Shown here: positions 7,731-16,800 of the stretch, in pieces
Layout of the letters: every line of letters begins with the position of its first letter
How positions within the stretch are numbered: position 1 is the first letter of the stretch
NCBI RefSeq assembly: GCF_025685565.1
Contig: NZ_JAGSYE010000005.1
Location: 124,001-188,000, forward strand
Reading direction: 5' to 3'
DNA length: 64,000 nt
DNA from: Granulicella aggregans
GTDB lineage: Bacteria; Acidobacteriota; Terriglobia; Terriglobales; Acidobacteriaceae
Notes under the pieces: generated by a model
What the model saw: only the letters and a program-made list of their open reading frames with translations
Told to the model about the DNA's origin: nothing
The model's database searches: none
Position numbers and translations under genes: made by a program

Positions 7731-9683
7731 ATGGAGAACACCCCCCAAGCCGAAGTCGTTCGCGCAGGCAACGAAGAGAAGCTCGCGCCCGGCAAGCTCC
7801 ACGCCGCGCAGTACATCATCGCGCTGATCCTTGTCGTGCTCCTCGGTGGTCTGTGGCGTCTTCAGGTCATCGGCGCAAGCAACTACCGCGTCCTCGCCGA
7901 AGCCAACCGCATCCGCAAGGTCCCCGTGCTCGCTCCTCGCGGCAAGATCTTCGACCGCGAAGGCCGCATCCTCGTCGACAACTACCCATCGGTCACGTGT
8001 TACATCCTCCGCGAACAGATCCGCGACGCGGGCAAAGACAGCCCCGAGCTTGCGCTGATCGCCCGCGGCCTCAATCTGACGGTCGACCAGGTCCAGAGCA
8101 TCCTGCGCCACTATCAGCTTGCCCCCAAGTACGAGCCCATCCCGCTCAAGAAGGACATCACCCCCGACGAGCAGGCCTTCATCGCCGCCCACCGCGATGA
8201 ACTCCCTGAGCTCGAAACCCAGGACGAACAACGCCGGCTCTACCCCAGCGACGGCTTCGCTGCCCACCTCATCGGCTACGTCGGCGAGGTCTCCGAGCAG
8301 ATGCTCGACGACGAGCGATACGCCGCCTACTCCGCCGGCGACGTCGTCGGCCGCTCTGGTGTCGAACAGACTTACGACGCCGTCCTCCGCGGCACCGACG
8401 GCTACCGCAACATCATCGTCAACAGCCACGGCAAAGAGGTTGGCCAGCTCGGCCAGCAGCTTGCCGTGCCTGGCCAGGACATCAAGCTCACCATTGATCT
8501 CGATATCCAGATGGCCGCCGAACGCGCCTTGCAGGGCAGAAATGGCGCCATCGTCGCCATGGACCCCCATACGGGCGAGATCCTCGCTCTGGTCTCGCGG
8601 CCGACCTTCGACCCCAACGCCTTCGCCGTCCGCCTCACCAAGTCCTACTGGACGCAGATCATCAACGACCCCGACCACCCGCTGCTAAACAAGGCCATCC
8701 AGGCCCAGCTCGCCCCCGGCTCGACCTTCAAGATCATCATGTCGGTTGCCGGCCTTGAGGAGAACGTCGCCCAGGACATGCGCGTCAACTGCGCCGGCGG
8801 AGCGACCTTCTACGGCCACTTCTACGCCTGCGATGCGCGCCATGGCGGCGTCGACATCCACAACGCCATCCCGCTCTCCTGCGACACCTTTTACTACACG
8901 CTCGCTAACCGTCTCGGCATCGATACCATTGCCAAGTACGCCACCGAACTCGGTATCTCCCAGAAGACCGGCATCGACCTGCCCAACGAGGCGAGCGGCA
9001 CGATGCCCTCGACCGCCTGGAAGCTGAAGACGCAGCACCAGCCCTGGTACGTTGGGGAGACCATCTCGGTTGGCATCGGTCAGGGCGCGGTCACCGTCAC
9101 GCCTATCCAGCTCGCCCGCGCGCTTAGCGGCGTCGCCTCCGGTGGGGTACTGCGGCGGCCTCATGTCGTCTTCCCGGATGAGGTCCCCGCCGAGCTGCGG
9201 CAGGCCATCTCGGAGAACTTCCCTGGCTCCGGTGAGAAGACGGTCCAGCTCTCGACATCGAACTGGCAGCTCATCACCGACGCCATGGCGCAGACCACCA
9301 TCACTGGTACTGCTGCTGCGGTGCATATGGCGAACATCGACTTCGCCGGCAAGACCGGCACCGCGCAGCTCGTCAGCCAGAACTTCGGTGCGAAGGGCAT
9401 GGGCAGCGGAGCGAACCGCGCCAACGCCTGGTTTGTTGGCATGGCCCCACGCCGGAACCCGGACATCGTCGTCGCCGTGCTGGTCGAGCACGGCGGCTTT
9501 GGCGGCGCGGCCTCCGCGCCTCTGGCAGCCCAGGTCGTCAACGCCTTCGTGCTCAAGAAGCGTAAGCAGGAGAACAACCTGTACATCGCCGAGGTGCCGA
9601 AGCCTGCTGCGCCCGCGCCAGCCACTACCGCGACCGATCCGCAGCCAGCAGCGATCAAGCCGTCCTCACCAGCAGCCGAATAG
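7731..9683 (+). CDS. mrdA: Penicillin-binding protein 2 (elongation transpeptidase)
   Basis: Monofunctional class B transpeptidase that cross-links peptidoglycan during rod elongation, partner of RodA. The 650-residue protein has an N-terminal membrane segment (~25-45), the pedestal domain with APRGKIFDREGRILVDN, and the transpeptidase domain. Active-site motifs are S-T-F-K with Ser331, S-C-D (Ser383) and K-T-G-T (541-544). The C-terminal ~35 residues are rich in P, A and T. In many operons rodA follows directly; here a reverse-strand NIF3-like gene lies between. Confidence 0.96.
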   Translation: MENTPQAEVVRAGNEEKLAPGKLHAAQYIIALILVVLLGGLWRLQVIGASNYRVLAEANRIRKVPVLAPRGKIFDREGRILVDNYPSVTCYILREQIRDAGKDSPELALIARGLNLTVDQVQSILRHYQLAPKYEPIPLKKDITPDEQAFIAAHRDELPELETQDEQRRLYPSDGFAAHLIGYVGEVSEQMLDDERYAAYSAGDVVGRSGVEQTYDAVLRGTDGYRNIIVNSHGKEVGQLGQQLAVPGQDIKLTIDLDIQMAAERALQGRNGAIVAMDPHTGEILALVSRPTFDPNAFAVRLTKSYWTQIINDPDHPLLNKAIQAQLAPGSTFKIIMSVAGLEENVAQDMRVNCAGGATFYGHFYACDARHGGVDIHNAIPLSCDTFYYTLANRLGIDTIAKYATELGISQKTGIDLPNEASGTMPSTAWKLKTQHQPWYVGETISVGIGQGAVTVTPIQLARALSGVASGGVLRRPHVVFPDEVPAELRQAISENFPGSGEKTVQLSTSNWQLITDAMAQTTITGTAAAVHMANIDFAGKTGTAQLVSQNFGAKGMGSGANRANAWFVGMAPRRNPDIVVAVLVEHGGFGGAASAPLAAQVVNAFVLKKRKQENNLYIAEVPKPAAPAPATTATDPQPAAIKPSSPAAE

Positions 9684-9787
9684 TTCGGACCTAAAAAACC
9701 GTCATCTCGACCGGCCCCTGAGCTGTCGAACGGGAGTGGAGAGACCCCCACATTTCATCTTTCACCCCGCACAATCAAATCGAAAAC

Positions 9788-10717
9788 TCACTTCGACTTT
9801 GGCACAGGCGGATGATCCGGGTTCCACATCGGCTGCCCCGCCACAATATGATCCACCCGCATCCCCGGAAATAGCTCGCGTAATTCAATCGCGCACTGCT
9901 CCATTCCCGGCTCCTCCGAAACCTCGTGCCCAAGCAGAATCATCGCCTTGTGCCTGCCCTGCGCAATCGCATCCCTCACGTACTCGACCGTCTCCCATTC
10001 GCTCGCCTCGCCCGCAATCAGCAACTCCACATCCGGAGCATTGAGTGCGGCTACCTGCTTCTGTAGACCCGCCGCGCCCGGAACCAGCGCAACATGAGAG
10101 ATGACCAGGCTGGGATCGCCCTCGACCCGCATCGTCTCCGCATGGAACCGCTCCTTCAGCGACCTGGCCAGCTCCCCCAGTGTCGTTGTCGGAATCGTGA
10201 CGAAGTATTCGCCATGCGGAAACGCAGGGTGCGGCAGCTTCTCCCAGCCAAAGGCCTTATAGACGCCTTCAAGGATGTGATCGCCCTTAGGAGCAGCATG
10301 GATCTCGTCATGCAGCCGGTACACCACAAGATGGTGCTCTACGATATAGGCCATCTTCTCCCTGTAGACCGGGTCATTCACGAAGTCTTTGGTCTCGTCG
10401 CGATGGTTATAGAACGTGGGCTCATGCGTGATGATCAGGTTGTCGCCGCGCTTCACCGCCTCGCGCAGAACGTCCATCGTGTCCAGAAAAGTAGTTGCGA
10501 TGCCTGTTACCGGGGTCGACGGATCTCCACCCTTAAGCGTATCCACAGTGTCCGCCGGAGGTGCCGCCGCGTACAGATGCTGGATCCTCAGCCACATTTC
10601 ACCAGCCGTCGGTGCCTGCGCAGATGCCGCAAACGGTGCCAGAACAACGAATCCAAGCGCGACCGCCATGCGGAGCACCGTAACGGGAAAAGGAAGAGTC
10701 CAAGTCATGCCAGCCAT
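9788..10717 (-). CDS. Secreted NIF3/DUF34-like metal-binding protein
   Basis: A 309-residue protein of the NIF3 (DUF34, YbgI) family, which forms hexamers with a di-metal centre and has no settled function. Visible motifs are ITHEPTFYNH (usually HHP, here H-E-P) and GHEVSE, which matches the H-x(3)-E metal-ligand pair. Unlike cytoplasmic relatives it starts with a clear signal peptide (residues ~1-33, ending ASAQ), so it is predicted to be periplasmic. It sits reverse-strand between mrdA and rodA, convergent with mrdA and divergent from rodA. The family call is good; the export is the odd feature. Confidence 0.8.
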   Translation of the reverse strand: MAGMTWTLPFPVTVLRMAVALGFVVLAPFAASAQAPTAGEMWLRIQHLYAAAPPADTVDTLKGGDPSTPVTGIATTFLDTMDVLREAVKRGDNLIITHEPTFYNHRDETKDFVNDPVYREKMAYIVEHHLVVYRLHDEIHAAPKGDHILEGVYKAFGWEKLPHPAFPHGEYFVTIPTTTLGELARSLKERFHAETMRVEGDPSLVISHVALVPGAAGLQKQVAALNAPDVELLIAGEASEWETVEYVRDAIAQGRHKAMILLGHEVSEEPGMEQCAIELRELFPGMRVDHIVAGQPMWNPDHPPVPKSK

Positions 10718-10803
10718 CTTACCGTCCTGCCCCGTTCGGCAGGAATCGGCACGAACACCCCGCGCCTGTAGCCATCCGGCTGCTTTTAGAAGATGCTTAA
10801 CCC

Positions 10804-11907
10804 ATGCGTCGTTTCAACTCCACCTACTTCCGCGACTTCGACTGGGTGCTGCTCGGCTTCGTTCTGTTGCTCTCGGTCATCAGCGTACTCGAGATCAAGT
10901 CCGCGACGCTCCAGACCAAGTTCCGCGGCTTCGAGACCAAGCAGGTGGAGTTCCTCCTCGTCGGCCTCGTCCTGATGTTCATCATCTCCATCGTCGACTA
11001 CCACACGCTCATCGACATCGCCCCCTGGGCCTACGGCATCAGCCTGGTCTCGCTCGTAGCTGTCCGATTAGTTGGCAGCAAGGTCCTCGGAGCCCGCCGC
11101 TGGATCAAGCTCGGCAGCTTCCACTTCCAGCCGTCGGAGTGGGTCAAACTCGTCCTGATTGTCGCCGTTGCCCGCTACTTCTGGGGGCTAGCCGGACGAG
11201 ATTTGAGTTGGAAGGACATTGGCAAGGTCTTCGCCCTGGTCTGCGTCCCCATGGCGATGGTGCTGCTCCAGCCGGATCTTGGCACCTCGTTGACCTACGT
11301 GCCGATCCTGGTCTGCGGCCTCTTCCTTGGCGGTCTGCGCATCAAGCAGGCGGCGATTCTGCTGCTCGTCTTCGCCCTCATCGGCGGAATCGCGTGGAAG
11401 TCTGGCAAGCTCCTCAAGCCCTACCAGAAGGCCCGCCTTACAGCCTTCATGGACCCCGACAACGACCCCAAGGGCTCCGGCTACCAGATTCGCCAGTCGC
11501 TCATCGCCGTTGGCTCAGGCGGAATCTGGGGCAAGGGAGCCAACAAGGGCACCCAGACCCAGGGCGACTTCCTCCCCATCCCCTACACCGACTTCATCTT
11601 TGCCGCCTTCTCGGAAGAGCACGGATTTGTCGGCGCGGTCGGCGTCCTCGTCCTCTACTTCCTCATCCTGATGCGCCTAATCCAGAACGCCCAGACCGCC
11701 TCCGACCTCCCCGGAGCCTTTATTATCATGGGGATAGTGGCGGTCATCGTCTTTCAGATCGCCGTCAATATAGGCATGGTTGTCGGGCTGATGCCGGTCA
11801 CCGGGATTCCGCTGCCGCTGATGAGCTACGGCGGATCGTCGATTCTGTTCACATTTCTGGCGCTGGGAATCGTGATGAACATCCGCATACGGCGGTTTGT
11901 GAATTGA
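10804..11907 (+). CDS. rodA: Rod-shape SEDS glycosyltransferase RodA
   Basis: SEDS-family peptidoglycan polymerase that works with PBP2. The 367-residue protein has about ten membrane segments, the conserved GARRWIKLG and FQPSEWVKL block, the QPDLGTSL motif and the long periplasmic loop with SGYQIRQSLIAVGSGG. The C-terminal TGIPLPLMSYGGSS is the family signature. The ATG at 10804 follows the divergent NIF3-like gene by 86 bases, so rodA probably has its own promoter. Confidence 0.97.
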   Translation: MRRFNSTYFRDFDWVLLGFVLLLSVISVLEIKSATLQTKFRGFETKQVEFLLVGLVLMFIISIVDYHTLIDIAPWAYGISLVSLVAVRLVGSKVLGARRWIKLGSFHFQPSEWVKLVLIVAVARYFWGLAGRDLSWKDIGKVFALVCVPMAMVLLQPDLGTSLTYVPILVCGLFLGGLRIKQAAILLLVFALIGGIAWKSGKLLKPYQKARLTAFMDPDNDPKGSGYQIRQSLIAVGSGGIWGKGANKGTQTQGDFLPIPYTDFIFAAFSEEHGFVGAVGVLVLYFLILMRLIQNAQTASDLPGAFIIMGIVAVIVFQIAVNIGMVVGLMPVTGIPLPLMSYGGSSILFTFLALGIVMNIRIRRFVN

Positions 11908-12006
11908 TTCGCTACTTCAAGCCTCGGACGAATTGTGAAGAAATGGTCCGCCAAATTCGATAACGTTCGAGCAAACGTCCTGAGATACTCGTTGATGGAG
12001 CGATAA

Positions 12007-12963
12007 ATGCGCGGTTCGCAAGAGGGGAAATTAGAAAAGAGGCGTGAAGAAGCTCTGTCCAGCGTCACCGGCGACAGGATCAACGTCGAGTTGATGGCGC
12101 AACGGGCTCGCCCTGCTGATGACCCAATAGACAACGATCTACTGAAGATCGTGCTGAGTAAATTTACTGCCATCGAAGCAGCAGTGAAAACCTCGACCTC
12201 TTTCACCGAACTACAAGACCTGATTGCGGATGGCGAATCGCAAGGTATTGCGAGCGCCTACTTCTGTCCAATGGGAGAGGCCCGAGACGAAGGAAATCGC
12301 GTGATCGACAACATGGAACTTTGGGGCATTCCCAGACCATCCATCAAAAAGCTCCGCGATAGTTTTGCCAAGGTTGTCGATCGGCCTGATGTGTCACCAT
12401 ACGCTGCACGCGCTGCTCTCCACGCAGTTTTCATCGAATTAGATGAGTGGACCGACTACATCGACGAGTACGAGGAAACAATGCGCCGATATACCCGTTG
12501 GCTGTTCGGTTCAAGCGCCGCGTTGCTCTTGATTGCAGGCTTGTGCTTCTATATCGCTCATTTGTTTCCTTTTGCAATGTGGCTGGGCCTGATCGCTGCA
12601 GGTGCCGTCGGAAGTTCGGTGAGTGTCATGGCAAAGATGCCATCGCTCGATGTGAGTTTGTCGGGGGAGTTGAACGCCTATGGCAGGAGAATTAGAAGTC
12701 GTATATCAACTGGCACAATCGGAAGTTTGATTGGTGTTGCTCTCCTGGGTTGGGGCGTGTTGCCTCTAACAATCAAAGACTTGGGGTTTGCTGACGCACT
12801 TGCAGCATGTACAGCGTATGGAGTTGTACCTTGTCCCATTACCAACATGCTTCTTGTCCTTGGAATCGCGATGCTTCTTGGAGTGAGTGAGCGGACTCTA
12901 ACATCGTTTGAGCAGCGACTGCTGGGAAATGGGCCAAATTTGCGCACGCCTCGCCCTCGGTAA
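12007..12963 (+). CDS. Membrane protein of unknown function
   Basis: I do not recognise this 318-residue protein. Residues 1-160 are soluble, charged and probably helical. Two hydrophobic segments lie at ~165-205, and two more at ~235-255 and ~275-295. SSVSVMAKMPSLDVSLSG lies between the segment pairs, and LLGVSERTLTSFEQRLLG lies near the C-terminus, recalling motifs of uncharacterised bacterial membrane proteins (from memory, uncertain). Base composition is visibly more AT-rich and codon use more mixed than in rodA or rne, suggesting transfer. It lies 99 bases after rodA, just before a degraded antitoxin gene, which marks this as an accessory spot. Confidence 0.7.
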   Translation: MRGSQEGKLEKRREEALSSVTGDRINVELMAQRARPADDPIDNDLLKIVLSKFTAIEAAVKTSTSFTELQDLIADGESQGIASAYFCPMGEARDEGNRVIDNMELWGIPRPSIKKLRDSFAKVVDRPDVSPYAARAALHAVFIELDEWTDYIDEYEETMRRYTRWLFGSSAALLLIAGLCFYIAHLFPFAMWLGLIAAGAVGSSVSVMAKMPSLDVSLSGELNAYGRRIRSRISTGTIGSLIGVALLGWGVLPLTIKDLGFADALAACTAYGVVPCPITNMLLVLGIAMLLGVSERTLTSFEQRLLGNGPNLRTPRPR

Positions 12964-13022
12964 ACGGATGGAAAAGGTACGATTGACTGGCTTGGTACCT
13001 ATACAGCGAGGACTATTCATCT

Positions 13023-13220
13023 ATGAATTCCAAGGCGCTGCAAGATGCAAAGGCTAAGTTTACCGAGTTGATCGATACGGCAAAACGCGATGGGCCGCAG
13101 ATCATCACTCGGCGTGGCGTCGACGAGGTCGCCGTGGTGCCCATCGAGCAGTGGAAGCGTATGAGCGGTATGGCAAAGCCAACCCTGCTGGAGGTGCTTC
13201 AATCGGGCCCCACAGTTTGA
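13023..13220 (+). CDS. Phd/YefM-family antitoxin, C-terminally truncated by a probable frameshift
   Basis: A 65-residue protein of the Phd/YefM antitoxin family: MNSKALQDAKAKFTELIDTA is the DNA-binding half, and QIITRRGVDEVAVVPIEQW is the family signature. The stop at 13218 comes just after LQSGPTV. In the +1 frame the sequence continues as FDLNIPVRGRMHLRK up to a stop at 13287, which looks like the normal toxin-binding tail. One extra base near 13215 would explain the break. No PIN-domain or RelE-like toxin follows, so this seems to be a decaying remnant of a toxin-antitoxin pair; DNA binding may survive. Confidence 0.8.
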   Translation: MNSKALQDAKAKFTELIDTAKRDGPQIITRRGVDEVAVVPIEQWKRMSGMAKPTLLEVLQSGPTV

Positions 13221-13287
13221 TCTCAATATCCCTGTCCGGGGCCGGATGCATCTGCGGAAGACCACCCGCTTTGTGAACGACCGGTAA

Positions 13288-13888
13288 AGTGGTAGAAATA
13301 TCTTAGGCAGCCCGAACCTCGGCGGACCCCGGGATTACCCCGGATCGCCTTGGGCAACCCCTCTCTCAGTCACGGTTGACTTACTCGCCGGTCGTATAGA
13401 AACTGCAGGGATCGCAGTAGATGCAGCAGATTTGGTGCAATGCTACGCGCAACACCTGTACGGTCAGACGCCGTGCAGCGCAACAACCCGCTCCCTCTGG
13501 CGCAAGGCGCCGGCAGCGGCAACAAGACTTTAGAAAAAGGCCGGCCAGGCTGAGGATCGACTCCGATGGCCGGACAGGATTTTGGAATGATCGTATCCGG
13601 AAGGCAAACGGCCCCGCCTCTTAAAGAGGCTGTCTTGGTCACCTCCGCATGCCGATCGCCGCAAGAAGCATATCCCCGTGGTTCCGACACACGCCGCGCC
13701 GTCTCAGGCCGCTCCTCCAAGTGTGCCCAGGCAGATCTCCAGCCGGTAGTCGCCCTCGCAGCTTCAGCATTCCGCCTCCTGTCCTCACCAGAGGTGAGCG
13801 CCGCCTAGCTTCCAAGCAAGGCGCAAGCTCCCGATCCTTCGTCTGCCTGCCGCTCGCGACCTAACCCGTCCGGGCAGAAAGCAGAGCC
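13288..13888 (+). other. Gene-free region: putative long leader of the RNase E/G gene
   Basis: No credible coding frame on either strand. The region is rich in possible RNA structure: CCGGCCA (near 13540) can pair with TGGCCGG (near 13570), GCCTCTTAAAGAGGC near 13615 is a compact palindrome, and CAGGCAGA near 13731 can pair with TCTGCCTG near 13843. RNase E genes in enterobacteria have a long leader through which the enzyme controls its own mRNA; a similar role is an inference here. I found no match by eye to RNase P RNA, tmRNA or SRP RNA. Confidence 0.4.
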
Positions 13889-16800
13889 ATGTCGAAGGAA
13901 ATTTACATCTCCAGCACCCCCCACGAGACCCGTCTCGCCATCGTCGAGAACGACGAACTCGCAGAGATCTACTACGAGCGCGAAAACGAGTACACGCTCG
14001 CCGGCTCCATCTATAACGGTCGCGTCACCCGCGTTCTTCCCGGCATGCAGTCGTCCTTTGTGGATATCGGCCTGGAGCGCGACGCCTTCCTTTACATCAC
14101 CGACTTCATGGAAGAAGCCGGCGACTCGGCTGACTTCGAAGCCACCCATGGCGGCAGCGGCGAAGCCCGCGGCCCTCGTTCCGACAACAGGAACGGCGAC
14201 CGTGGTAACCGCAATGATCGCGGAGACCGTGGCGAGCGTCCAGCTCCGCTCACCATCGAAGCCAGCGTCAGCGCTCCTGTAGAGAGCAACGGCGAAGGCC
14301 GCTCGGAAGGAAATCGCGACCGCAACGGTCGTGGCCGCAATCGCCGTGGACGCGGTAATCGCAACGGCGACCGCAGCCAGAATGGCGACCGCACCCCAAA
14401 CAATGGCGATCGTACTCCTGCCGCCGACCGCCCCTTCGACGAAGAGGCTCCGCTCGCGGCTGTTGATTCTCCATCTTTCATTCCTTCTTCGACAGACGTC
14501 GAAACCATCGGCGAAGGCGCTCCCGGTGCAGACGGTAGCCGCCGCTGGCGTGGCCGTCGTGGCCGCCGCCGTGGCCGTGGAGTCTCAGGTCAGCCTGGTG
14601 AATCGACGCCCGAGACCAACGGTGTAGCCGCATCCGATTCTGGAGAATCCGAAGACTCCGCTCCCTTCGCCTCCGAGAACGCAAACTTTGTGGAGCACCA
14701 CGAAGAGATCCCTGAGACATTTGCAGCCGCTCCCGTCCAGGAGACGTACACCGGCGAAGACGAACCCGCCCGCTCTGCTCCGCCTCGCGACGGCCAGCGT
14801 CGCGAAGGTGGCCGAAACGACCGCGGCGGTCGGAATGATCGTGGTGGCCGTGGCGATCGCAATGGCCGCAACGACCGTGGCGACCGCGCCCCGCGCGTTC
14901 CTCGCGGCTTCGCTCCCTCCCTTGGACTGCACGGCGTAGACTCCGCCTCCACCGAAGAAGAATCCTCCGCACCGGTAGAGCCGATCATCCTTCCCGGCGA
15001 GTCGCTCGGGAAGTACCGCCGCGACAGCGACGGCGCACTCGCCGAGGCAGCTCACGCACCGGCCAGCAGCGTTCCCGCCAACGTCATCATCCCCAAGCCA
15101 ACGACCGTCATCGACGACTTTGTCGCGACCGCGTGGGATGGCGGCGCAGTTCTGCCGGGCGAGACCCTCTCTCGCCGCAATCGCAGCGATGCACCCCGCG
15201 AAGGTAGCCGTGATTCGCGTCGCGACGGTCGCCGTGAAGGCCGCTCCGAGTTCCGTCAGGACACTCGCCAGAACTTCCGCAACGAGGAGTTCCCAGCTCC
15301 AGTTGCAACTCCGCAGGTCATCCACGATGCCGAGGGCCTCAGCGTCGTCTCGCCGGTCGACGAGCAGCACGAGATCGCAGCAGTTGCGCACCACGAGCCG
15401 GAATCGCCCTTCGTGGAGACCATCCCCGCCGCTCTCGATCCCATCGCCGCCATCCCCGAGCCCGGCACCCCCGAACCGGTGGAAGCGGTCGAAACGGAAC
15501 CCATCGCTCACATCGAAACCGAGTACGAGCCCAGCGAGGCCTCTGCCTCCTACCGCGTCGACCCCGTCGCTCCCAGCGAGTTTCGCCAAAGCGCACCCGT
15601 AATCGAAGAAGAAGTCTTCGAGGAAGAGTTTCTCGAAGAGGAGACACCACAGGTCGCAGACGCTGTCGATGCGGCCGACGGCCACGCTCCTGAAGAGCTG
15701 TCCGTCCCTGAAGAGCCGGCCATCCACGTCGACCACTCCCACCCCTTCAACCGTCTCGACGAAGATAACGCCGAGGTTGAGCCGCACGCCGTAGAACTCC
15801 ACGCCGCAGCTGAGCCTGTCGAACCGGTCGTTCACCACGAGCCCGTGCCGCATCTCGACACCACCGGCGTCCCTCCGCCTCCGCCGCCGTTTTTCGCTCC
15901 CGCCGAGACCGCCGCAACTGAGATCACCACCATTGCGTCAACGGGCGAGATGCGTTCCGAGCAACTGTCCGTCGCTCCCGTGGCCGAGCACGCTGCCGCT
16001 CCGACCGAGCCTATTCTGCATGAGTCTAGCGTCGTCAGCACGAACAGCCTCCAGAGCTTCGCCCCCGGAACCGGCGCTCTAGAAGAAGAGCTGATGGACG
16101 ACGAGGAGCACGAGGCGACTACTCTCCACGCCCACTACGACGAAGAGTTCGATGATCTCGAAGAGGAGACCCTCGAAGGCGCAGCCGACCTCGGCACGAT
16201 GCTTCGCGAGATGTCCATCGACCAGATCACACGCCCCGTCGACGGCGAGTCCGAAGAAGACGAGGACGAAGACTTCGAAGAGGAAGACGCCGAAGGCTCT
16301 GCCGAGTTTGAAGAGGAGGGCATCACCGAAGACGGCAAGCCCACCGAGCAGTCCGCCGCCGACGCCGAGTTCTTTGCCAACACCTTCCGCGAACCCGGCC
16401 CCGACACTGAAGGCACCGTTTCCCGCACCGACTCCGACCGCCGCCCCCGCCGCGAAGGCGGACGCGATGGCCGCCGTGACGGACGTCGCGATGGCCGCGA
16501 CCGTGACCGCAACCGCTCCCGGAACACCGGTGGCGAAGGCGACCGCACCCGCTTCAGCGGTGGTGGCGGACGTTCGCGCCAGTCCATGCAGGCGACCAAT
16601 CTCCCCGCCATCAGCGACCTGCTGAAGCCCGGCCAGGAGATCCTCGTTCAGATCGCCAAGGAGCCCATCGCCAAGAAGGGTGCGCGCATCACCTCGCACA
16701 TCGCTCTCCCCGGCCGCTTCCTGGTCTTCATGCCGACCGTCAACCACACCGGCGTCTCGCGCAAGATCGAGTCCGACAGCGAACGCCGCCGCCTCAAGGA

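Noticed and set aside
9699..9755. CGTCATCTCGACCGG... sequence between mrdA and the NIF3-like gene
   Set aside because: It looks like another intergenic repeat family, but only one copy is seen in the window, so it cannot be supported here.
13288..13888. Possible RNase P RNA, tmRNA or SRP RNA in the leader region
   Set aside because: The conserved cores of these RNAs were not found by eye on either strand.
14585..15853. Long reverse-strand open frames within the RNase gene
   Set aside because: They are shadows of the repetitive, GC-rich insert and have only low-complexity sequence.
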